From Nautiliaceae bacterium (lineage in GTDB: Bacteria > Campylobacterota > Campylobacteria > Campylobacterales > Nautiliaceae), in the NCBI GenBank assembly GCA_027008345.1, contig JALTBU010000282.1:1-13488 (forward strand): DNA of 13,488 nt. The letters run 5' to 3'. A program made the translations under genes and the position numbers. Each line of letters starts with the position of its first letter. Positions within the stretch are counted from its first letter, which is position 1. This document shows positions 6,700 to 13,215 of this stretch, one piece after another. Under the pieces are notes generated by a model. It made no database searches, was not told where the DNA came from, and saw nothing but the letters and a program-made list of their open reading frames with translations.

Positions 6700-6728
6700 T
6701 TAATCAAAAACTGATTAATTTTTAATCA
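6700..6728. promoter_or_regulatory. Candidate operator: alternating TTAATCA/TGATTAA half-sites
   Basis: TTAATCA (6700-6706), TGATTAA (6712-6718) and TTAATCA (6722-6728) form two perfect overlapping inverted repeats, with spacers of 5 and 3 bases. The outer copies extend to a 10-base direct repeat TTTTTAATCA, 22 bases apart, so on the same helix face two turns away. The site lies between the divergent promoters, about 45-70 bases upstream of the expected glnK start of transcription. That suits an activator of glnK-amt or a shared regulator. Which protein binds is unknown. Confidence 0.5.
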
Positions 6729-6759
6729 ATTAAAACAAAAAAACTTTCATTTTTTAAGA

Positions 6760-6765
6760 TAAAAT
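6760..6765 (+). promoter_or_regulatory. Probable -10 box of glnK-amt
   Basis: TAAAAT (within GATAAAATTG) lies 27 bases upstream of the glnK ATG. No recognisable -35 hexamer is at 16-18 bases; the region is an A-tract. Weak -35 elements are common in Campylobacterota and would also fit activator dependence. No GG is present from 6667 to 6780, so there is no sigma-54 -24/-12 promoter. Confidence 0.5.
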
Positions 6766-6792
6766 TGCATTAGAAAAACAAAAGGAGCTGAA

Positions 6793-7131
6793 ATGAAAAA
6801 AATTGAAGCAATTATCAAGCCTTTTAAGCTTGATGAAGTAAAAGAAGCTTTAATTGAAGCCGGAATTACCGGAATTACAGTAAGTGAAGTAAAAGGTCAC
6901 GGAAGACAACAAGGACATACAGAACTTTACAGAGGTGCAGAGTATGTAGTAGATTTTTTACCTAAAATCAAACTTGAAATATTTGTAAATGATGAATTTG
7001 TTGATGTTACAGTAAATGCTATTTTAGAACATGCAAGAACAGGTAAAATAGGCGATGGTAAAATTTTTATTTTGCCAGTTGAAGAAGCAATCAGAATCAG
7101 AACAGGTGAAAGGGGCAGTGATGCTGTTTAG
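6793..7131 (+). CDS. glnK: PII nitrogen regulatory protein
   Basis: A 112-residue trimeric signal protein of standard length. It binds ATP/ADP and 2-oxoglutarate and blocks the Amt channel when ammonium is plentiful. The T-loop holds GHTELYRGAEYVVDFLPK with Tyr51, the site uridylylated in proteobacteria, and Lys58. The nucleotide-binding signature TGKIGDGKIFILPVEEAIRIRTGERG follows. The ATG at 6793 has AAGGAG at 6782-6787. Its end overlaps amt by 11 bases, the classic glnK-amt arrangement, which supports the glnK rather than glnB name. No uridylyltransferase gene is in the window, so modification of Tyr51 in this organism is unproven. Confidence 0.95.
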   Translation: MKKIEAIIKPFKLDEVKEALIEAGITGITVSEVKGHGRQQGHTELYRGAEYVVDFLPKIKLEIFVNDEFVDVTVNAILEHARTGKIGDGKIFILPVEEAIRIRTGERGSDAV

Positions 7132-8416
7132 AATTTTATCACTTATAGGTCTTGCAAATTTTGCATTTGCAGCTGATAAACTTGATACAGGTGATACAGC
7201 ATGGATGATAGTTTCAGCGGCACTTGTACTTTTTATGACGCCTGCTGGGCTTGCACTTTTTTATGCTGGTATGACAAGAGCAAAAAACGCTCTTAATACA
7301 ACCGCTATGGTTGTAGGGGCTTTTGTAGTAGGATTTACTGCATGGATACTTGCTGGATATTCTCTTGCATTTAGCGATGGTGGAGCTTTACAAAAATTTG
7401 TAGGAGGTCTTAGCAATATTCTTCTTAATGGGATTAGTTGGAAAGATTTAAGCGGAACATATCCAACTTATGTATTTGTAGCATTTCAAGGTATGTTTGC
7501 TGCTATTACTGTTGCAATTGCATCAGGTAGCGTAATTGAAAGAATGAAATATTCAACATGGCTTATTTTTGCATTTATCTGGGTTATTTTAGTATATGCC
7601 CCAATTGCTCATATGGTATGGGGAGGAGATGGTGCATTGCTTTTTGATGCGGGTGCGCTTGATTTCGCAGGTGGAACAGTTGTTCATATGAATGGTGGTC
7701 TTGCAGGGCTTGTTTTAGCAATTTTGCTTGGCAAAAGAAAAGGTTATGGAAAAGTGGCATTCAAACCAATGAGTGTTATGCTAACAAGTCTTGGTGCGGC
7801 AATTTTATGGTTTGGATGGTTTGGATTTAATGCAGGTAGTGCATTCGGTGCGAATGAAATTGCAGGTCTTGCACTTTTAACAACAGCATTTGCTCCGGCA
7901 GTTGCAGCTATTACATGGATTATTCTTGAATATATTATATACAAAAAAATGACACTTTTAGGACTTGCCTCAGGTATAGTAGCAGGTCTCGTTGGAATTA
8001 CACCAGCAGCTGGATTTGTAGATGCATTTGGTGCTATTATCATTGGACTTGGTTCAAGTTTGATAGCTTTCTGGGGAGTTGTATGGCTTAAGAAAAAATT
8101 TGGATACGATGATGCTCTTGATGCATTTGGTGTTCACTTTTTAGCAGGACTTTTCGGAGCTCTTGCAGTGGCATTCTTAGCTGTAAAAGACAATGATCTT
8201 TTATGGGATGGTCCGCTAAAAGCGACTGGCAGCAGAATGGGACAATTTTTAGTTCAGCTTGAAAGTGTAGTAATAGTTGGAATTTATACAGCAATCGGAA
8301 CTGCTATCGTTTATTTCATCGCTTCACTTATTACAGGCGGTGCAAGAGTAGATGAAGAGACTGAAACAGAAGGTCTTGATGAAGCTGTTCATGGTGAGAG
8401 ATCAATTAATCTATAA
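7121..8416 (+). CDS. amt: Ammonium transporter Amt/AmtB
   Basis: A 431-residue inner-membrane ammonium channel. It has a signal peptide (MLFRILSLIGLANFAFA, cleavage before ADK) and about 11 membrane helices. Key residues are present: the twin pore histidines His189 (VVHMNGG) and His339 (GVHFLAG), nearly the same numbering as the E. coli AmtB precursor; Asp181 in DFAGG; Trp in HMVWGG; and the GFNAGS motif. The cytoplasmic tail ends in EGLDEAVHGE, the segment that contacts PII. The start at 7121 is chosen for the signal peptide and for AAGGGG at 7110-7115; an in-frame start at 7055 would add 22 residues with no membrane character, and a GTG at 7118 cannot be excluded. It is translationally coupled to glnK. 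Confidence 0.95.
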   Translation: MLFRILSLIGLANFAFAADKLDTGDTAWMIVSAALVLFMTPAGLALFYAGMTRAKNALNTTAMVVGAFVVGFTAWILAGYSLAFSDGGALQKFVGGLSNILLNGISWKDLSGTYPTYVFVAFQGMFAAITVAIASGSVIERMKYSTWLIFAFIWVILVYAPIAHMVWGGDGALLFDAGALDFAGGTVVHMNGGLAGLVLAILLGKRKGYGKVAFKPMSVMLTSLGAAILWFGWFGFNAGSAFGANEIAGLALLTTAFAPAVAAITWIILEYIIYKKMTLLGLASGIVAGLVGITPAAGFVDAFGAIIIGLGSSLIAFWGVVWLKKKFGYDDALDAFGVHFLAGLFGALAVAFLAVKDNDLLWDGPLKATGSRMGQFLVQLESVVIVGIYTAIGTAIVYFIASLITGGARVDEETETEGLDEAVHGERSINL

Positions 8417-8475
8417 TAAAATCCTTCCCCTTTTCATCTTTCCCTCCTTTATTTTTTATTCCATAAAAATAATAT
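8401..8475 (+). terminator. G-free, C-rich tract after amt (possible Rho-type terminator region)
   Basis: There is not one G on the plus strand in these 75 bases. A pyrimidine run rich in C (about 8422-8457, such as CCTTCCCC and CCCTCC) begins right after the amt stop. G-poor, C-rich RNA without structure is what Rho loads onto. No hairpin terminator is visible between amt and the next promoter. Confidence 0.35.
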
Positions 8476-8483
8476 GATATAAT
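8475..8483 (+). promoter_or_regulatory. Extended -10 promoter of the NtrC-like gene
   Basis: TGATATAAT is a perfect extended -10 element (TGN plus TATAAT). The expected transcript start is near 8490, followed by AAAGGTG just before the ATG at 8503. The -35 position (TTTATT) is poor. This separates the three-gene unit from glnK-amt, though read-through is possible. Confidence 0.55.
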
Positions 8484-8502
8484 TTTTTCAAAAAAGGTGT
8501 AA

Positions 8503-9171
8503 ATGTTTTTAGCAAAATCTGAATATCTTCAAAAAATAAAAAATATTGCAGATATGGCAAGAGACCTTAATCTTAATGTATATATATGGGGTGAAAAAGG
8601 AGTTGGTAAAAGTTTCTTAGCAAAATATATTGCTCCAAATGCTATAATAAATCCTAAAACTCCTACAATCAATCCAGTAATTATTGAAAATTTTGATAAT
8701 TTAAATAATATGCCTGAAAAAACTTCAATTATTATCGCTACAGGCTCAAAACCTCTTGATAAAACAATATTCAATAAATTTTTTGATTTAGATATTGAAT
8801 TAAAACCTTTAAAAGACCATCCAGAAGATATAGAAAATTTTATTGAATTTTTCAGTGAAAAAGCAAAAGAAGAGCTTAAAATTAATAAAAAAACAACTAT
8901 TCAAAATCCAGATATTAGCGAAAATTTAAATTCGCTAAAACGTCAGATTTATAAAAATCTTCTATTTTCAAACAATAAATATGATATTTTAAAAGAACTT
9001 GAAAACTATTACTTAAAAGAGCATTCAACTTATGAAGATGAATTAAAAGATTTTGAAAAAACACTGTTTAGTGCAATGAAAAAAAGATATAAAAGCAAAC
9101 TTAAAATTTCGGAACATCTTAAAATCAATAGAGTCACACTTACAAAAAAAATGAAGGAACTTGATGTTTGA
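8503..9171 (+). CDS. Truncated NtrC-like AAA+ protein with Fis-type DNA-binding domain, no GAFTGA loop
   Basis: A 222-residue protein. Walker A GEKGVGKS is at residues 30-37. A Walker-B-like VIIENFDNL (about 59-67) has Glu-Asn where Asp-Glu is expected. SIIIATG, then FNKFFDLDIELKPLKDHPEDIENFIEFF (about 75-117), matches the sensor I to LPPLRERxEDI region of NtrC-family activators, and ENLNSLKRQI resembles their GNVRELEN segment. The C-terminus (198-220) SKLKISEHLKINRVTLTKKMKEL is a Fis-type helix-turn-helix. Between Walker A and B only about 20 residues remain, so the GAFTGA loop that contacts sigma-54 is missing, as is any receiver domain. It is therefore probably a DNA-binding regulator that does not activate sigma-54. 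ATP binding is plausible, hydrolysis doubtful. It lies downstream of amt and overlaps the next gene by 8 bases. Confidence 0.75.
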   Translation: MFLAKSEYLQKIKNIADMARDLNLNVYIWGEKGVGKSFLAKYIAPNAIINPKTPTINPVIIENFDNLNNMPEKTSIIIATGSKPLDKTIFNKFFDLDIELKPLKDHPEDIENFIEFFSEKAKEELKINKKTTIQNPDISENLNSLKRQIYKNLLFSNNKYDILKELENYYLKEHSTYEDELKDFEKTLFSAMKKRYKSKLKISEHLKINRVTLTKKMKELDV

Positions 9172-9826
9172 ATTCTTTATTGAATATGACATTAACCCTG
9201 TAATTTTTTTTGATGCAAAAGGAAATGTTAAATATTGCAATCAAGAAGCTGAAATGTTTTTATCCTATGTAAATGTAAAAGATATTTTTAATTTTATACT
9301 TCAAAATGCTCCAAAAGACAAAGGTATTGTAACTGTATTTAAAGATTTAAAATTTAATGATTTCAGCTTCAAAGGATACTCCATAGGATATAAATCAGAT
9401 GAAATTATAGGAGTGAGATTTTTTATAAATACAGAGCAAAATCATATAAGTATTGAAAATCTTGAAAAAACGGATATATTAAAACTATTAAAATTTGCAA
9501 TAGAATATATTACACTTAAACAAAAAACAAAATTTAAAATATATCCCGATCTTTCATTCAGCGAAGTTTACATAAACAAAAAAGAGTTACTTCATCTCTT
9601 TCTTGAAATTTTTGAAAAACAATCAAGTATAGAAATTTATACACATTTAAAAGTCGGAGAATATCTCAAAATCAACAAAAAAAAATATCCTATTATAGAA
9701 ATTATTATAAAATGTCATCCCAATAAAAAAATAACTTCAAAATATTTTGAAGTTTCAAATGAAAATGACAAATACATTATAAAAATACCATTTATTAAGG
9801 AAAAAGATGAAAATAATAATTCTTGA
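9164..9826 (+). CDS. PAS-domain protein with degenerate histidine-kinase-like C-terminus
   Basis: A 220-residue soluble protein. Residues about 8-35 (INPVIFFDAKGNVKYCNQEAEMFL) have the typical opening of a PAS sensor domain. From about 95, NLEKTDILKLLKFAIEYI and then a YINKKELLHLFLEIFEK stretch parallel the lead-in and N-box helix of an HATPase domain. The N-box asparagines, the DxGxG box and the phospho-acceptor histidine are not found. It would be an NtrB-like sensor without kinase activity, perhaps controlling its partner by direct contact. The ATG at 9164 is favoured over a TTG at 9161 because AAGGA at 9154-9158 gives 5-base spacing. It overlaps the preceding gene by 8 bases and the next by 20. 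The kinase relationship is inferred from pattern only. Confidence 0.65.
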   Translation: MFEFFIEYDINPVIFFDAKGNVKYCNQEAEMFLSYVNVKDIFNFILQNAPKDKGIVTVFKDLKFNDFSFKGYSIGYKSDEIIGVRFFINTEQNHISIENLEKTDILKLLKFAIEYITLKQKTKFKIYPDLSFSEVYINKKELLHLFLEIFEKQSSIEIYTHLKVGEYLKINKKKYPIIEIIIKCHPNKKITSKYFEVSNENDKYIIKIPFIKEKDENNNS

Positions 9827-10688
9827 TACCGAAACAACCGGCAATAAAGAGGAAGATAGAATATGTCAATTAAGTTATATTGTTTTAAATGAAAATTTAG
9901 AAATTGAAGAAATTCATAATGAACTTGTAAAACCTCCTCTTGATATAAAATATGAAGCAATGGCCGTTCATCATATTACACCTGAAATGGTCGAAGACAA
10001 ACCAAAAATAAAATTTACTAAAGCTTTTAAAAGATTAAAAGAATTAAACTCTCCTGAAAATCTGATTGTTATACATAATGCTAAATTTGATCTTGATATG
10101 TTGCAAAAAGAAGATTTCAATCCTCATTTTAAATTAATAGATACATTCAGAGTGCTTAAACATCTTATTCCTGAGGGTAAATTTTCGCTGCAATACAATA
10201 GATATGCCCTGGGATTATATAAACAAGAAAAAGAAATATGTAAAAAATACAATATTGAAATTAATGCCCATGATGCCTTAGGGGATGTTATTGTTTTATA
10301 TCTTTTATATAAATATATATTTGAGAATTTTGACAAAAGTATTGATGAACTTATTGAACTAACAAAAAAACCAGTACTTCACGATAAATTTTATCAAGGT
10401 AAATATAAATTTGAAAAAATAAGAGATATATTAATAAAAGATCCTGATTATATCGAATATATGTTAAATCTTACTGACCTTGACCCTGATGTCAAATATT
10501 CAATTGAACATCATCTTGAAAATCTTGATGAAGAACCTCAATTTAGATTTGGTGTTGGGAAATATAAAGGTATGCTCGTTGAAGATGTGGCTGAAATAGA
10601 CATTCAATATCTCTCATGGGCTTATCATAATATGAAAATGGGCAAATGGATGAGGAAAAAAATTGGAGAAATTCTTAATAAAAATTAA
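9807..10688 (+). CDS. DEDDh 3'-5' exonuclease with two ExoX-type C-terminal repeats
   Basis: A 293-residue DnaQ/ExoX-like exonuclease. Catalytic residues are visible: Asp7 and Glu9 in LDTETTG, Asp95 in HNAKFDLDML, and His155/Asp160 in NAHDALGD, so the two-metal site looks intact. The C-terminal part carries two copies of a motif seen after exonuclease X domains: GKYKFEKIRDILIKDPDYIEYM (about 198-219) and, better kept, FGVGKYKGMLVEDVAEIDIQYLSW (about 248-271). The likely role is single-strand degradation in repair or recombination, rather than being the replicative proofreading subunit. The ATG at 9807 has AAGGA at 9797-9801 and sits 20 bases inside the preceding gene. It ends with a 4-base convergent overlap with livF. 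Confidence 0.85.
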   Translation: MKIIILDTETTGNKEEDRICQLSYIVLNENLEIEEIHNELVKPPLDIKYEAMAVHHITPEMVEDKPKIKFTKAFKRLKELNSPENLIVIHNAKFDLDMLQKEDFNPHFKLIDTFRVLKHLIPEGKFSLQYNRYALGLYKQEKEICKKYNIEINAHDALGDVIVLYLLYKYIFENFDKSIDELIELTKKPVLHDKFYQGKYKFEKIRDILIKDPDYIEYMLNLTDLDPDVKYSIEHHLENLDEEPQFRFGVGKYKGMLVEDVAEIDIQYLSWAYHNMKMGKWMRKKIGEILNKN

Positions 10689-11386
10689 TCCATTCCCAAA
10701 TATTTTTTCTTAATTTCCTCGCTTTTTAAAAGTATTTTTGCATCATCTTCAAGAACTATTTTACCGTTTTCCATTACATAACCACGATTAGCTATTTTTA
10801 ATGCAGCTGCTGCATTTTGTTCTACCAGTAAAATAGTCACATCATCTTCTTGATTTAATTTAATTAAAATTTCAAAAACTTCCTGAACAATCTTTGGAGC
10901 AAGTCCAAGTGAAGGTTCATCAAGAACCAACATTTTAGGTTCACTCATTAAAGCTCTCGCAATTGCGAGCATTTGTTGTTCACCTCCACTTAAACTTCCT
11001 CCATAAGTATCACGCTTTTGTTTTAGTCTTGGAAACATTTCATACATCTGATCTCTTAGTCGTTCATAATTTTCATCATTAATATAAGCACCTATTCTTA
11101 AATTTTCTTCCACTGTTAAGTTAATAAATATTTTACGACCTTCTGGCACAAGAGCCATACCTCTTTTCACAATTGCATGAGTAGGTAAATTGGAAATATC
11201 ACCTTCAAAAAACTGTACTTTACCTTCTTTTTTTACCATATTAAAAATTGCATTTAATGTTGAAGTTTTTCCTGCACCGTTTGCTCCGATAATAGTTACT
11301 ATCTCTTTTGCTTTTACATCAAAATTAATTCCTCTAACAGCCTCAATTACACCATATTTTACCTTTAAATTTCTAACCTTCAACAT
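10685..11386 (-). CDS. livF: Branched-chain amino acid ABC transporter ATPase LivF
   Basis: A 233-residue cytoplasmic ATP-binding subunit of the high-affinity branched-chain amino acid (HAAT) uptake family, typical length. Walker A is GANGAGKTS (about 34-42), the ABC signature LSGGEQQML, Walker B MLVLDEPSLGLAP, and the switch His is replaced by the VEQN typical of LivF. Its ATG at 11384-11386 has AGGAG 7 bases upstream and lies 14 bases inside livG, so the two ATPases are translationally coupled and probably form the LivG/LivF heterodimer. The substrate could also be another amino acid or amide carried by this family. No permease or binding-protein gene follows. Confidence 0.92.
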   Translation of the reverse strand: MLKVRNLKVKYGVIEAVRGINFDVKAKEIVTIIGANGAGKTSTLNAIFNMVKKEGKVQFFEGDISNLPTHAIVKRGMALVPEGRKIFINLTVEENLRIGAYINDENYERLRDQMYEMFPRLKQKRDTYGGSLSGGEQQMLAIARALMSEPKMLVLDEPSLGLAPKIVQEVFEILIKLNQEDDVTILLVEQNAAAALKIANRGYVMENGKIVLEDDAKILLKSEEIKKKYLGMD

Positions 11387-12140
11387 CGATATCTCCTAAA
11401 TAGGCTTTAATGACTTTTTCATCTTTCATCATATCAGCAGGTTTTCCTTCAAAAATAGTTTGACCATAATCAAGCACAAGTACCCTGTCTGCAATTTTTT
11501 GGACAAATTTCATATCATGTTCAATAAAAAGAATTGTTTTTTCCATTTCTTCTCTAAGTTTGAATACAGTATCGGCAAGCTCATCAGTCTCTTTCGGATT
11601 CATACCCGCAGCAGGCTCATCTAAAAGAAGTAGATCAGGTTCTGTCGCAAGAGCCCTTGCTATTTCAACTTTTCTTTGATTTCCATAACTTAAAGCTTTT
11701 GAGTTATACTCTGCATAATGTTCAATTCCTAAAAATTTCAAAATTTCCATTGCTTTTTCTTTGTGAATCTTTTCTTCTTTAAAAAATCTCGGGAATCTAA
11801 ACATAGCCTCAAAAAAATTATATCCATATGAATTTTCAAATCCTATCAAAACATTTTCTAAAACACTTAAACTTCCAAAAAGTCTTATATTTTGAAAAGT
11901 TCTTGCAATACCTTTTTGAACAATTTTAACTGGATTTAGACCGGTAATTTCATCATCTTTAAAATATACATGTCCGCTTGTAGGCTCAAGTACACCTGTT
12001 ATAATATTAAAAAGTGTGGTTTTTCCAGCACCATTAGGTCCTACAAGTGCAAATATTTCAAGTGGTTTTACTCTGAAAGTAACATCTTTAATAGCCGTCA
12101 CACCCCCAAACTGCTTAGTAACTTTTTCCACTCTTAACAT
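11373..12140 (-). CDS. livG: Branched-chain amino acid ABC transporter ATPase LivG
   Basis: A 255-residue ATP-binding subunit. Walker A is GPNGAGKTT (about 34-42), the signature LSYGNQRKVEIARAL, Walker B LLLLDEPAAGMNP with the LivG-specific AAGMNPKET, and the switch histidine is in FIEHDMKFV. It pairs with LivF to power an HAAT-family importer whose permeases (LivH, LivM) are not encoded next to it. The ATG at 12138-12140 follows AAAGGA and lies 26 bases inside the FAD oxidoreductase gene, so translation is coupled to that gene rather than to a permease, which is unusual for a liv cluster. Confidence 0.92.
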   Translation of the reverse strand: MLRVEKVTKQFGGVTAIKDVTFRVKPLEIFALVGPNGAGKTTLFNIITGVLEPTSGHVYFKDDEITGLNPVKIVQKGIARTFQNIRLFGSLSVLENVLIGFENSYGYNFFEAMFRFPRFFKEEKIHKEKAMEILKFLGIEHYAEYNSKALSYGNQRKVEIARALATEPDLLLLDEPAAGMNPKETDELADTVFKLREEMEKTILFIEHDMKFVQKIADRVLVLDYGQTIFEGKPADMMKDEKVIKAYLGDIDVEG

Positions 12141-13215
12141 TTTTTTCCTTTAACTTTTTTAAATATTTTTCACCCTCTTTTCTTGCCCATTTTATAAAAA
12201 GTCTTTTAGTGTCAATTTTACCTAAATTTCTATGGTTTTCAATATAATTTTTCAGCATTTTAGCACACATTACTGCATTTGAAAAACCTCTTCCACCCAT
12301 ACCGTTTATAATATAAAGTCCTTTTTTATATACCAACTGTTTTGGAATTTCTCCTTTTACAATTTTAGGCTGTAAACTTAATGTTTTATCAACATCTATA
12401 ACTTCCCCTACTACCGGGAAATAATCCACACTTGCAGCCCTGAATCCACCTTTTATGTTATCAATTTCAAATTTTTCTATATTTATTATTTCTTTTGCTT
12501 TTTCAATTAATTCAAATGCTTCTTCTTCGTTTATTTTGCATTCTAAACAATTTCTTTTATGAGTTGCACCTATTCTTAATTTATTTTGGATTTCAGCAAC
12601 AGAACAGTTTTTATGATAATAAAAATTCAAATTATCTTCCCATTTTCCATTTATTTCTATTCTCTCTCCCCATATCGGTCTTATTTGAATATATGGAATA
12701 TCTATCAGACTCTCATATCCGGTAGCTAAAATTACATTTTTAGCAAAGAAATCGTTAACCTTCCAAAAATTCCCCTCTTTTTTTATTAATTCAACTTTTT
12801 CTTTAAAAAAAGGAACTTCTATTTTTTCCCTAACTTCATCAACTTCAATAAAACCGCCATCTTCAAAGAAAAAACCTCCTTCTTTCTTTTCAAACGGAAG
12901 TTTTATATATTTTTCATACTCTTTAAATTTTTTAATATCACGTTCGTCTCTTGGAAGAAGCAAAACTCCTTTTTTATGAGTATCAATTCCTATATCTTTA
13001 TAAAATGTAAATGCAGCTAAAATAGAATTATTTATAAAATCAGTATATGAAGATTTCTTGGAGATTTTCGGAAATAAAAATGCTCCAGCAGCAGAGCTTG
13101 CACCTTCTAAAATTCCTTTTTTATCAAGTAAAAGAGTATTATATTCGCGAAATATATAAGCAGATATTAAGCCAGCTATACCTCCGCCAATAATAATATA
13201 ATCAAAATGTTTCAT
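12115..13215 (-). CDS. FAD-dependent oxidoreductase (DAO family), MnmC C-terminal-domain-like
   Basis: A 366-residue flavoprotein. The FAD-binding loop YIIIGGGIAGL is near residue 6. GASSAAGAFLFPKIS recalls the GASG...PKL segment of the MnmC oxidoreductase domain. The C-terminus GGFRAASVDYFPVVGEV, then GLYIINGMGGRGFSNA, is the paired signature that closes MnmC and other DAO enzymes. In MnmC this domain removes the carboxymethyl group from cmnm5-(s2)U34 of tRNA; the usual fused methyltransferase half is absent. Amino-acid oxidase or glycine-oxidase-like activity remains possible, and location before livGF would fit that too. The ATG at 13213-13215 is chosen over an in-frame TTG 15 bases upstream, since it gives the usual short lead to the Rossmann strand; neither has a strong ribosome site. 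It overlaps the preceding gene by 14 bases. Confidence 0.7.
   Translation of the reverse strand: MKHFDYIIIGGGIAGLISAYIFREYNTLLLDKKGILEGASSAAGAFLFPKISKKSSYTDFINNSILAAFTFYKDIGIDTHKKGVLLLPRDERDIKKFKEYEKYIKLPFEKKEGGFFFEDGGFIEVDEVREKIEVPFFKEKVELIKKEGNFWKVNDFFAKNVILATGYESLIDIPYIQIRPIWGERIEINGKWEDNLNFYYHKNCSVAEIQNKLRIGATHKRNCLECKINEEEAFELIEKAKEIINIEKFEIDNIKGGFRAASVDYFPVVGEVIDVDKTLSLQPKIVKGEIPKQLVYKKGLYIINGMGGRGFSNAVMCAKMLKNYIENHRNLGKIDTKRLFIKWARKEGEKYLKKLKEKNVKSGKSY

Noticed and set aside
6687..6772. TAATGCAAT (6687-6695) and ATTGCATTA (6764-6772), a 9-base inverted repeat flanking the glnK control region
   Set aside because: The arms are 68 bases apart, do not extend further, and a match of this length is reasonably likely by chance in AT-rich DNA.
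7055..7120. N-terminal extension of Amt starting in another frame within glnK
   Set aside because: The 22 extra residues are a shadow of glnK codons; the signal peptide and ribosome site fit the ATG at 7121.
8503..10688. Anti-phage defence system (AAA+/nuclease pair)
   Set aside because: The AAA+ part matches NtrC-family regulators with a Fis domain, and the nuclease looks like an ExoX repair enzyme; no mobile or defence-island context is seen.
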